Shown in pieces: positions 1 through 9,574 of a stretch of DNA of 64,000 bases. Location: positions 33,332,463 to 33,396,462 of the forward strand of contig NC_133472.1 in NCBI RefSeq assembly GCF_025370935.1. The letters are read 5' to 3'. Every line of letters begins with the position of its first letter. The first letter of the stretch is position 1. Under the pieces are notes generated by a model. The model was not told where the DNA came from, made no database searches, and was given only the letters and a program-made list of their open reading frames with translations. The position numbers and the translations under genes were made by a program. The stretch is from Choristoneura fumiferana. Taxonomy: Eukaryota; Arthropoda; Insecta; Lepidoptera; Tortricidae.

Positions 1-804
1 GCCTGATTTGCAACGCGTTTCAAACCGGTTTCAAACTAAGAGAAAAAGAAAGAAATAAATAAAAATATTGCCACAAAAAAACACTAACATGATACATTTA
101 TTCCACTCTGCTGGCATTGCTATACAATCAATTAATCTACATATTATATACTAATCTACATATACCAACTTCAAATTTCTCATCCTACTCCTACTAGGTA
201 ATATTATAAATGTGAAAGTTTGTTGAGTGAATGAGTGAGTATGTTTGTTACTTCTTCACGCTGAAACGGCTGGATTTGGATGAAATTTGGCAAAAATTTA
301 GTTTTCTCAAACATGCTATGTAATGTTTATGTTGTATTCCATAAAACAGGCTTCCAAAATATACTGTTGCAGGCCTAAGCCTACAAGATAACAGTCTTCT
401 GTTTCAATGCAAAACGTCAATAAATATCCACGATAAAGGCGCATTATACACGACTTGAAATTAATAATCTAAATTTATATGGTTCATTTATTACTTACTG
501 AATAAATTCACAGGACTATGACTATTCTATATGTAAATATATAAATATTACCGACGCGTTTTACGTCAAATTACAATTTAATTTACATTAAAGTATTAAT
601 GTAGCTGACTAAATAGGTAGCAGTTCTTGTATAATGGCTCTAAAAGCCGAACAGCAAACACAATAAAAAAAGTTTTGCCGGGAAAGTTGACAAGTGTAAT
701 TGTCTTCTTTTTTTTTAATTGACTGGACTTGGGCTTTAGCCATTTTGCAAGTGCAAGTAAGTTCCATTGTAATTTCAAAAGTTTCGTTTAGAAACGTGAT
801 TTTT

Positions 805-1427
805 AGGGTTCCGGAGCCAAAATGGCAAAAACAGAACCCTTATAGTTTCGCCATGTCTGTCTGTCTGTCTGTCTGTCCGTCCGCGGCTTTGCTCAGGGGC
901 TATCAATGCTAGAAAGCTGTAATTTTGCACGGATATAAATGTAAAATATGCCGACAAAATGGTACAATTAAAAATTAAAAAAAAATTTTAGGGTACCTCC
1001 CATAGACGTAAAGTGGGGGTGTTTTTTTTCTCACCCAACCCTATAGTGTGGGGTATCGTTGGATAGGTCTTTTAAAACCATTATTTTTTCGATTCAGTGC
1101 TTTGTTTGCGAAATATTCAACTTTAAAGAGCAAATTTTCATTAAAATCGAGCGTCCCCCCCCCCTCTAAAATCTAAACCGGGGGTGGAAAAATTTGAAAA
1201 AATTCAGAATGGTAGTAAGTATATCAAACTTTCAAGGAAAACTCTAACGGCTAAGTTTGCTTGAGAATTATTAGTAGTTTATGAGTAAATAGCAGCCTAA
1301 GGTATAAAATGTACCTAAACTTGGAAGATTCCGTATAAAATACGAAATCATTAGAAAAATATTACTTAATTTTTTCGTCATGGCTACGGAACCCTATTTT
1401 GGGCGTGTCCGACACGCTCTTGGCCGG
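805..1427 (+). repeat. Interspersed repeat, GGGTTCCG(T/G)AGCC family, copy 1
   Basis: Starts with a self-complementary GGTTCC...GGAACCC block and a short (CTGT)n run. It continues through a tacgt...aaagtgggggtg block and ends TACGGAACCCTATTTTGGGC then GTGTCCGACACGC. Related copies lie at 19051-19366 (+), 48206-48943 (-), 53125-53480 (+, truncated) and 59718-60335 (+). The superfamily is not clear; both ends can form hairpins, and no long ORF is present. Confidence 0.75.
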
Positions 1428-1765
1428 TTTTTTATTATTATTGCAGTCTGTTTGTGTGTATATCTACATGTTTTATAGCAATTTCATTTTATTGGGATTA
1501 TTTTAACGTTTTTAAAAAATCATGGTAAAATGAAATAAACACTTGTATAGATGGTGGTTATAATTTGAGTCTGGTACAATTTTAGTTGCCCTACGAATAA
1601 AACATTGTTTTCTAGTTTTTATTTCTTTTAGTGCATGTTTGAGAAAAGCACTATGCCAGCCTCGGCGTGAAAGAACATGCCAGCCTCGTATACCTATCTA
1701 TATATACTCGGCCTGCAAGCCTTTCTTTCCCGGCCTCTGCAGTAATGTATTATTACCTGGATTAA

Positions 1766-2050
1766 AACATAGGATACTTTTTATCCCGATATTCCCACGG
1801 GATAGGGATACAATCTCTAAATAACAACCGCTGGGCTTAGGGTCATGAAATTTGGTATGTAGGTAGCATCTGGAATAACACATAAGCTTCTTTTTAACCC
1901 GATGGTCCCACGGGATAGGGATACAATCTCGAACTAACAACCACTGGGCTTAGATTAATGAAATTTGGTATGCAGATAGCTGGACATCTGGAATAACACA
2001 AAGGCCACTTTTTATCCCGATATTCCTACGGGATAGGGATAAAATCTCGG
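1766..2050 (+). repeat. Three degenerate tandem units inside the Helitron
   Basis: The phrase tttttatcccgatattcc-acgggatagggata-aaatctc recurs three times at about 110-120 bp spacing, with gcttag-gtcatgaaatttggtatg between. The copy at 20582 has one such unit, so this is internal expansion. Confidence 0.7.
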
Positions 2051-2557
2051 AATAAAATTTGGAATGTTGGGTGTTTTAATTTAACGTCAATGAAAACCAC
2101 GATGTCATTTTAGGGAATTCCCACGAGAATTTAATAAAATCCCAGAATTTCAATTCAACTGCTGTTTCTAATGATTTACGCGTGCGAAGCCGCGGGTAAA
2201 CGCTAGTAAGGAATAAAAAGTAGTGGTAGTAATATTGCTTGTGGCAAAAGGGACCGGCTCAGCATAAGCAGTGTAGGTACGCAGCGAGCCACGAGCCACG
2301 AGCGCACATAAAACTATGCTATTCTGTTAGCTGATGTCATCCGATTAGCTGACAACAAATACAAAAAAACCGGTTGCGTCATTGCGTGGTCTATCAAAGG
2401 ACATAACTTCAATCTCCCTATGGCATAACTTCAAAAGTAACTAAGTTGCGGTTTCGTTGTAGTTGCATTTCACCGTGTGTGCTGGGCCTTACTGTTCTTA
2501 TTGAAAGTATTTTTAAGGCAATCGGGATTTTTTATTTTTTTGTGGTTGGGACCACAG

Positions 2558-2722
2558 GTCGTGTGCGGGACTATGACAACTGGCGCCGCTTCCTGTCGCC
2601 CAGTATGCCGGTGCGGGAGCTGCATTTGCAGTATGGCATCGACCTGCTCCCCGAGCAACGGCAGGACTCTGACATTAGCTGTCTCATACGCCACCTCGCC
2701 TTCCACTTCGCTAGCACCTTAG
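2558..2722 (+). CDS. Exon of an unidentified gene, possibly LRR/F-box-like (fragment)
   Basis: A pyrimidine-rich tract ends in an AG at 2556-2557 and is followed by a 165-bp exon reading RVRDYDNWRRFLSPS, MPVRELHLQYGIDLL and later DISCLIRHLAFHFASTL. It ends at a plausible donor (TTAG|GTGTAA). The phase (one base left) joins exactly to the exon at 3393. Its codon use and GC content are much higher than the flanks. The combined peptide resembles leucine-rich segments of F-box proteins (HFASTL-VTLSIHQW-F-LRRVFELMPRLTRF), but I do not recognise the family. No upstream coding exon or start codon was found, so this may be a gene fragment or the end of a gene. Confidence 0.5.
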   Translation, partial: VVCGTMTTGAASCRPVCRCGSCICSMASTCSPSNGRTLTLAVSYATSPSTSLAP

Positions 2723-2898
2723 GTGTAATATGAACAGTATTCAATATCAAAATTAACCCTTATGCTGGTCTGGTACAGATCCTGTACGTTTTACAATCTT
2801 TTACCTATCAACGTTTGCGACGTTCGTGGGTTTTAAGGGTGAATTATCACGATTATTTTGGGATCACGATTGAGGTGAAATTTAGCATAATTAACGTA

Positions 2899-3027
2899 CA
2901 GTCACCAGCGCCAATATCTGACACAACAAGTGCATAAATGTCTGATACAACTCTATTTCTAGGGCCGGAAGGACATGTCAGATATTTTTGCACGCTCCGC
3001 TGTGGCAAATATTAATGCTGGTGACTG
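2899..3027. mobile_element. 129-bp MITE with TA target duplication
   Basis: Terminal inverted repeats CAGTCACCAGC / GCTGGTGACTG are flanked on both sides by TA. The length and TA duplication fit a Tc1/mariner-type MITE. It sits in the intron of the 2558/3393 gene fragment. Confidence 0.8.
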
Positions 3028-3130
3028 TACACCTACCTACATCTATCAAAATTATTAACGATACAATTAAGTATAAAAAAATAGATTTCAAAAAGACTGT
3101 TTTTAAACATTGAAGATAATGAAGTTAATC

Positions 3131-3461
3131 CACGTTCTATTTCCAGTCACCCTGAGCATCCACCAGTGGCGTTTCGCAGTGTTTCCTCTGCGCCGCGTCT
3201 TTGAACTGATGCCACGTTCTATTTCCAGTCACCCTGAGCATCCACCAAAAGCGTTTCGCAGTGTTTCCTCTGCGCCGCGTCTTTGAACTGATGCCACGTT
3301 CTATTTCCAGTCACCCTGAGCATCCACCAAAAGCGTTTCGCAGTGTTTCCTCTGCGCCGCGTCTTTGAACTGATGCCACGTTCTATTTCCAGTCACCCTG
3401 AGCATCCACCAGTGGCGTTTCGCAGTGTTTCCTCTGCGCCGCGTCTTTGAACTAATGCCAC
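3131..3461 (+). repeat. 82-bp tandem repeat, four copies, spanning a splice acceptor and exon start
   Basis: The phrase gttctatttccagtcaccc begins at 3134, 3216, 3298 and 3380, so the period is exactly 82. Units 1 and 4 carry CCACCAGTGG where units 2 and 3 carry CCACCAAAAG. Each unit holds a polypyrimidine tract, an AG acceptor and the first coding bases of the exon at 3393. As 82 is not a multiple of three, only one acceptor can be used per transcript without breaking the frame. Confidence 0.9.
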
Positions 3462-3556
3462 GATTGACGCGCTTTTACTACGTCGGCAAGGTGGAAGACG
3501 AAGTCGATCTCCACCGAATGCTTCAGATTATCTCCTGTGGAGTGTGTGATAGTTAG
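3393..3556 (+). CDS. Second exon of the unidentified LRR/F-box-like fragment
   Basis: Follows the acceptor ttctatttccag of the fourth 82-bp unit. Joined in phase to the exon ending at 2722, it reads VTLSIHQWRFAVFPLRRVF, then ELMPRLTRFYYVGKVEDEVD and LHRMLQIISCGVCDS before TAG at 3554-3556. Leucines spaced through L-SIHQW-F-LRRVF-LMPRLTRF suggest an LRR-like fold, but this is inference. No clear donor was seen before the stop, so it may be the last exon. Confidence 0.5.
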
Positions 3557-3636
3557 TATTTCCAGGGAAAAAGAGAGGTCAGATCATTCAGCTTAGTAAG
3601 TTTAGTACGTAAGAGTACGACGAAGTAAGTAGGGTA

Positions 3637-3803
3637 CATCAGTCAAATAAGTGGTCTATCAATTTTTAAACAATTTCCAATCAAATTAATATGTCGCTAA
3701 AGTCGAACTTTCAAGTTGACAGACACGTCTATTGGCATTATTGTTTTATGACATGCAAAGGATTATCAACTTTAAAGTGGTAGACCACATATTTGGCTGA
3801 TGG
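3637..3803. mobile_element. MITE, CATCAG ends, copy 1
   Basis: The ends CATCAGTCAAATAAGTGGTC and the reverse complement of GACCACATATTTGGCTGATGG are imperfect inverted repeats, with TA on each side (3635-3636 and 3804-3805). A truncated copy is at 18815-18897 and an inverted copy at 60976-61151. Confidence 0.75.
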
Positions 3804-3805
3804 TA

Positions 3806-4018
3806 CAGTCGAACAAATTTAATCATGACCCAGAGTGGAACCTTCTAACTTAGAGCAACGCGGGCTTCCTACGGTAGGAAGCCCGCGTTGCTCTAGCTAA
3901 GCCTTCTTATAATCAACATACATATTATGACATTTAATAGTACCACAGAATAACTAATAGTACTACCGGTAGTAGAAAGATTCCACCCTGGATCAATATG
4001 ATTCAATTTGTTCGACTG
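3806..4018. mobile_element. 213-bp MITE, CAGTCGAACAAATT ends
   Basis: Terminal inverted repeats of about 20 bp (CAGTCGAACAAATTTAATCA at the left) are flanked by TA at 3804-3805 and 4019-4020. It shares its left TA with the right TA of the preceding MITE. Confidence 0.8.
3852..3894. repeat. Perfect hairpin inside the MITE
   Basis: AGAGCAACGCGGGCTTCCTA pairs perfectly with its reverse complement across a 3-nt loop (CGG). The GC-rich stem contrasts with the AT-rich element around it. Confidence 0.9.
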
Positions 4019-4402
4019 TACCTATTCATTTATTATTTTACTTTTTTTTCAGAATTAGATAACTTTGGGGTTTTTTAACTCAAAATCACTATTGTTACTT
4101 TTTTCATACAGTTTATATACCTGTGTCCATTTAAAATTTTTATGTAAAATTGGGGATATTTATTCCTTCGTTCGTTAGAATTATAGTGCTAAGAAGAACC
4201 CAGAATTAAATAGGTGGGTGTTTTTTTTTAAAGTCTACTTACCGTTACCTTTTCTTTCAAAATGTAAGTATTTAATTTTTTCATACAAAATTTTACGAGT
4301 CAGTTTTGATCATGTAGATTTGACAAATACTTATAACAAATTTTCGTCTTCCAATTTATTCTATAAAATAAACATATTTACACAATTAGAAGCTAAATAA
4401 GC

Positions 4403-4510
4403 TTCATCGTTCATCCACCGATTACCTCTCATTTTGCGTTTTCTAGATTTTTTTACCGTACGACGGCAAAACATTGTCCCCCAATAGACAGGCATATTTA
4501 AAAAATAAAC
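4403..4510 (+). repeat. Dispersed repeat shared with 13387-13514
   Basis: catcgttcatccaccgatta, a ttttaccgtac-acggcaaaa block and a gacag-catattt block recur in the same order inside the 13159-13616 MITE. Confidence 0.65.
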
Positions 4511-4763
4511 AACAATTTACACAATTGTTTGGGAACTATATTTTCTGTCACTTAAATTTAGATTTGTCACTAAACTGCAATACCCTAATTATTATATCTA
4601 TCTCTAAGAAATATATTGGTCATAAAATTAATCAAATCTGTCTCTAAGTATGAGTCATCAGATTAATGTAAACCTGTATCCATCCTGTATCCTAAATTAA
4701 AGTTTGATCATAAAAATTCGATCACCAAAATAATAGATCTGTTACCTAATAAATAGATCAGTA

Positions 4764-4891
4764 GGGCTTACTACGAAACTCGAAACTAAGTTCGTATCGT
4801 ACCGCCCTCTCGCCGTCGTATTAAATAGTAGGTATAAGTGTCAGAGGAACCGCGCGACACGAACTTCGAATTTCGAGTTTCGTAGTAGCCC
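4764..4891. mobile_element. 128-bp MITE with TA duplication
   Basis: GGGCTTACTACGAAACTCGA at the left and TTTCGAGTTTCGTAGTAGCCC at the right form imperfect terminal inverted repeats flanked by TA on both sides. Confidence 0.75.
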
Positions 4892-4934
4892 TATACAGTT
4901 CCTTATTTCCATGCTTCTACCTATTCTACTAAGG

Positions 4935-5063
4935 CAGGTCTGGTTAGGTACGACGACGAGCGAAGCGAGGAGGAGTGTTAGGTAGAACTGCGACCCTCAG
5001 TGCGCGAGCCGAGCGAGCGAAGCGAGCGTGTCGCGGCAGCGGCCGGCGAAGTGCCAGAACCGA
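4935..5063 (+). repeat. GC-rich dispersed repeat, copy A
   Basis: tacgacgacgagcgaagcga then gagccgagcgagcgaagcga and gcggcagcggccggcgaagt match a second copy at 46766-46876 that is nested in a foldback element. Much richer in CpG than its flanks. Confidence 0.75.
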
Positions 5064-5249
5064 ACATTTTGCTAATATCGAAAATACAAACGGACACGGG
5101 ATACCCGTAAAAGTAACAAATTTGGAGTTGAAATAAAAAAATACAAAAAGACTCCAAAAACCAATCATAATTTTTGCTAATACTGTGTGATGAATATAAA
5201 TGTTTGTAGTAGGTACGAATAAGTACGAGTACTTAGTCTTGGATGTTTG

Positions 5250-5360
5250 CATGTAAGTATTTAAGTATATGTATGTATGTCTACCCGTTGTTTAGCACCC
5301 ATAGAATAAACTTTGCTTCGTTTGGGGCTGGGTCAATTGGTGTAATTTGTGATAAAATAT
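5250..5360 (+). repeat. Probable 3' end of a non-LTR retrotransposon
   Basis: agcacccatagaataaactttgct-cgtttggggctgggtc followed by a short (ATT)n tail looks like a common lepidopteran LINE 3' terminus. Family assignment is from memory only. Confidence 0.45.
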
Positions 5361-5612
5361 TATTATTATTATTTCATCTCTCCTGTTCGGAAAGTTTAAT
5401 TTTCATGGGTAGATAGCCGAGTGGAAAATTGCGTTTTCATCTCTAGGGTGGAAAGTATTTTTTTTTTTAATTTTTCGATTAGCCACGGTGTCGAAGGTAA
5501 TTGAGTTACGTCAATAATATAATAATAATAATAATAATAAAATCTTGTTTATTCATGTAACATCACTTTTTTCACGTTTCGGCATGGTCATCTAGATGCA
5601 CGTCGTCGTCGT

Positions 5613-5842
5613 CAAGGAGCTTTTATACAACGTTGAACGCCGACCATCCGTTTCAAACAAGGAGTTTGATCTTTATTACGTCACGATCATATTCCACCTC
5701 TTTCTTTAGTCAGGTTAAGGAAGAGATGGCAGGTCATTCGTGAAATGTGAAAGAAAGAGATGGAATATATACATAAGTAATAAACGTCAAACTTCTTCGT
5801 TCGGCGTTCAACCTCCAGTTTTGTATATAATTAAGCTCCTTG
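5613..5842. mobile_element. MITE, CAAGGAGCTT ends
   Basis: CAAGGAGCTTTTATACAACG and GTTGAACGCCG at the left are mirrored by CGGCGTTCAAC and TATATAATTAAGCTCCTTGG at the right. No confident target duplication. Confidence 0.6.
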
Positions 5843-5944
5843 GTCGTGACCAACTCGATTTTTTTATAGTCGGCCGTGGCAAGTGGCCAGTTCGAAAAGG
5901 TAGGTACCGTTTGAGGTTGGATATAAGTTGATTAAATTTATTAT

Positions 5945-6710
5945 TATTCTAATTTTTTGTAGTATTTTACTTTCCTCACAGTCGAAATGAAAAGTAGTGT
6001 TTAACTTAGGTGAAATTACCCATTTCCCCTCTAATTATTATATCTCAGGTGAAATGCGTCACTTTCCACCCTTGGTTATGAATCTACTATTTCATTCATT
6101 GATCATTATCGTCAAATTTCAGTTCAATTATTTGGTGACCAATATTATTTTCCAGTGATTATAATTAATTTTTAGGAAGCCATTTCTATATTGTTTGGTG
6201 ATTCAGTTTCTGTGACACTGTATCTATTATTTTGGAACCCAATATAATTATTTGATGATCAATATTATTTCCGAGTAATTTTTGAATAATATTTAGGTAA
6301 CCGTTTTAATATTATTTGGTGATTCAGTTTAGGTGACAGATCTACTATTTTAGGAACAAATATTATTTATGGGAAATAATAAGTGCAGCGACTAAAGTTT
6401 TATTTAGCATCCGCAACGGAACATCTGTTTTTTTATGTAAGCAACGGGTTAATAGAACAGATTCTATTAAAATAATGTGCCATCTTTTCTTTACAACAAA
6501 TAATATAACTCGGCTACCGATAAATATATTATCTTCAAAATTGATGATTTGGCGACTAATATTGTAAGTCAGCTACTTTATTTATTTTTGAGCTTCAATA
6601 TCTATCTACTAATTTAATTAAAATCAACCCCCAATTAAGAGCATCGTAAATAATGACTTAGCAACTAAATTAATAATTTGTCTTCTTTTTTAATGAAAAT
6701 TAGCAACATA
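5945..6710. other. AT-rich unassigned stretch with a degenerate recurring phrase
   Basis: No gene found. The phrase atttggtgattcagttt plus gtgacag/gtgacact recurs at about 6190 and 6310 with decayed versions around, and words such as gcgactaa recur here and at 8350-9240. Confidence 0.5.
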
Positions 6711-8371
6711 CCTCGTGGACCGTGGTGCGCTGCGCGGAAACGAGAGCGCGCACGCGCCGTAACCGGCCGGCCAGCCAGCCAATGAGCGTGCTGCATTCAG
6801 AATACCGCAACGAGTCGCATGTATTTGTTTACCATTAGACAAGATTTAGAAGTGAACGTCTTTAACAAAATACGCTCATTTTTCATATTAGGTTCGTTCG
6901 TTAACTTTTGAACCTCAGAGTAGAAAATAGAAGCCCCGCTACGGCGGGGCTTGGTCGACTTTCTGGCGGGCCGCTTTTGCCTTGACACACAACACAGAAG
7001 AAATGATAGGTTCGGTCGTTGCCTTTTGTACCTCATAGCAAAAAATTTAAAGCCCCGCCGTAGCGAGTCGGAGCGCAGGCAGTGCAGCGGAGTAAAGCAG
7101 AGACAGCGGAGCGGAGCAGACGCATCGGAGTGAAGGCAGCGGAGCAGAGGCAGTAGAGCGGAGCGGAGGTAGTGGAGCGGAGTGGAGGCAGCGGAGTAAA
7201 GCGAAGAGCAGAGTACCACGGAGCAGAGGCATCGGAGTGGAGGCAGCGGAGCAGAGGCAGTAGGGCGGAGCGGAGGTAGTGGAGCGGAGTGGAGGCAGCG
7301 GAGCAAAGTGGAGACAGCGGAGCGAAGCGGAGTACCACGAAGCAGAGGCAGTAGGGCGGAGCGGAGGTAGTGAAGCGGAGTGGAGGCAGCGGAGCAGAGG
7401 CAGTAGGGCGGAGTGGAGGTAGTGAAGCGGAGTGGAGGCAGCGGAGCAGAGGCAGTAGGGCGGAGTGGAGGTAGTGGAGCGGAGTGGAGGCAGCGGAGTA
7501 AAGCGGAGACAGTGGAGCGGAGTACCACGAAGCAGAGGCATCGGAGTGGAGGCAGCGGAGCAGAGGCAGTAGGGCGGAGCGGAGGTAGTGGAGCGGAGTG
7601 GAGGCAGCGGAGTAAAGCGGAGACAGCGGAGCGGAGCGGAGTACCACGAAGCAGAGGCATCGGAGTGGAGGCAGCGGAGCAGAGGCAGTAGGGCGGAGCG
7701 GAGGTAGTGGAGCGGAGTGGAGGCAGCGGAGTAAAGCGGAGACAGCGGAGTACCACGAAGCAGAGGCATCAGAGTGGAGGCAACGGAGCAGAGGCAGTAG
7801 GGCGGAGCGGAGGTAGTGGAGCGGAGTGGAGGCAGCGGAGTAAAGCGGAGACAGCGGAGCGGAGGCAGCGGCGTAGAGGCAGTGGAGCGGGGTGGAGGCA
7901 GCGAACGCTTTACTCCACTACCTCCGCTGCAGTCCACTGCCTCCGCTCCACTCCACTACCTCCGATCTGCTGCTTCCGCTCCATTGTCTATCGCCACTCC
8001 GTTGCCTCCGCTTTACTCCACTGCTTCCGCTACGTTATCTCCTCTTTATTCTACTGCCTCCACTCCGCTCCACTCCGCTGTCTCCGCTCCGCTCCGTTGT
8101 CTCCGCTCCGGTCCGTTGCCTCCGCTCCTCTGCCTCCACTCTGCTCCGCTGCCTCTGCTCCGTGGTACTCCGCTCCGCTCCGCTGTCTCCACTTTACTCC
8201 ACTGTATCCACTCCGCTGCCTCCACTCCGCCCCGCTGCCTCAACGTTTTACATTGACGACGCCGTACATAACTTGCACGGCGCGGCACCGCGACGCCTCG
8301 GGAGCCGCGCCGTTTTACGTTGACGCCGCAACGTGGTCAAGTGGCCGGGCCCTTAGTCGCTAATTATTTTT
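6711..8371. repeat. GC-rich inverted tandem array
   Basis: From 7054 to 7903 the plus strand is a purine-rich array of GGAGCGGAGTGGAGGCAGC-type words with a longer repeat marked by agtaccacg at about 7211, 7331, 7521, 7641 and 7749. From 7904 to 8241 the same words appear in the opposite orientation (ctccgctgcc, cgtggtactccgct). GC-rich palindromic flanks lie at 6711-6790 and 8255-8360. The long ORFs that run through it on both strands are products of the repeat. Confidence 0.9.
6931..6952. repeat. Short perfect hairpin
   Basis: AAGCCCCGC and GCGGGGCTT flank a TACG loop at the left edge of the array; gccccgccgtagcg recurs at 7052. Confidence 0.85.
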
Positions 8372-8868
8372 TCTCAAAAATGTCCGTAAAAGTTGACATT
8401 ATTCTTTACATATCAGAAGGTGAAGTGCATAGTTTATAGTCAGCGAAAAATTAAAAAGTTACGCTAGCTCGACAATAATGAATTAGCGCGCCTGCAATCA
8501 GTCACTTTTTTTTTAAAGTTGAAAAGGCCATGGAAATGTTGGCACAAGTCGTATACAGCCAAATCTAATGGCCGGTATCAGATATTTTGTTGGAACTCCG
8601 GACTTATTCTATTGGGTCTGAAATAGCTTGTGGTGTTTTCGGCGGAAAAATACACGTGCAGTTTATTTTTAATGAAAAAAGGCGGGAAAGCATAAGAAAA
8701 ATATTGGAATAAAATTAAACTCGTCCGTTTAATACTCATACTCAGCCAGCAATTGCCTACTTCCAGGCCACGACAATAATCTACCATTACGTTATATGAA
8801 ATTAGACCTACCACTGTTAATTTTTTGATGACAGTATTATTAAATTTGATGTTCATTTATTGTTGCTT
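8372..8868. repeat. Internal fragment of a hAT-like element
   Basis: Closely matches the interior of the element at 16416-17515 (aaaaatgtccgtaaaagttg, ggccatggaaatgttggcac, ccaggccacgacaataatct), with the middle third deleted. Neither terminal repeat was found, so it is a relic. Confidence 0.75.
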
Positions 8869-9355
8869 CAGTCATCATTTCCACATACTATGTATGAAAA
8901 TAGAGGTGACAATATTAAATTAGAGTCTGTTAAAATTGTTTTCTAGATGCAAGAGATACACATTAGAAGCTTAACATTTGTAGGCATATTACAAATTTAG
9001 TTGCTATATAATAATCGTCATGCTGATTTATTAAAACGTAGTTCGGATTACACAATTTACAGTCGCTTCAAAAATATTTATTAGGCGCTTAAAATTAGTC
9101 GCTGATTTATTAATTCAGAAGAAAAATAATCAAATTTGAAGCCAAAAATTACAGTTTAAAGAAGCTGCGTTAATTACAACCCATTATTTATTAGGTCGCC
9201 GAAAAAGCATTATTAGGTGATTAATAAAATCATACCATTGTTTAATGATGCAATACTTAATTGTCAAAAACAGTGGTGGGTTCATTGAGATGTGAAAGAA
9301 ATAAATCAGAAAGTAATATTTTTCATCATTTTATTATAATTTTTAAATTAAATTG
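8869..9355. other. Unassigned AT-rich stretch
   Basis: No coding or RNA signal seen. It contains decayed words such as tagtcgctgatttattaa and attaggtgattaataaaa that resemble those at 5945-6710. Confidence 0.4.
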
Positions 9356-9574
9356 TTGATTGTTGACTTAAACGACAAAATAAATGGGTGTCAAGGCCAA
9401 GGAGCAAGGTGCGTATATGAGAACTAGCCAAGTCCGACCTTAGGCTTCAACATATTAACCTAAGTTATAGGAAGAAATGATATTTTAAGTTGTTATGAAA
9501 TAATTTCAGGACTGACGATTGAACTTGGCACCCATTTAGATCTCACTTCTGTTGTAGTTAAAGTCAACAATCAA
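9356..9574. mobile_element. MITE, TTGATTGTTGACTT ends
   Basis: TTGATTGTTGACTTAAACGA at the left mirrors TTAAAGTCAACAATCAA at the right, and AAATGGGTGTCAAG mirrors CTTGGCACCCATTT further in. Target duplication not clear. Confidence 0.65.

Larger units (their letters stand above)
193..2206 (+). mobile_element. Lep1-like Helitron, interrupted copy
   Basis: The 5' part (from 193, TAATATTATAAATGTG, then a cacgctgaaacggctgg block) and the 3' part (ending GCGAAGCCGCGGGTAAACG-CTAG at 2203-2206) match the two ends of the uninterrupted copy at 20582-20907. The middle is expanded by another repeat (805-1427) and by a tandem block (1766-2050). A CTAG 3' end and lack of terminal inverted repeats fit Helitrons; the Lep1 label is from memory of the family. 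Confidence 0.6.

Noticed and set aside
3131..3461. CRISPR-like array
   Set aside because: Units are contiguous with no unique spacers and the setting is eukaryotic.
6797..8363. Long ORFs of 140-320 codons on both strands (Leu/Pro/Ser or Arg/Gly/Ser-rich)
   Set aside because: They are translations of the GC-rich tandem array in several frames at once, with no domain, no splice logic and no start context.
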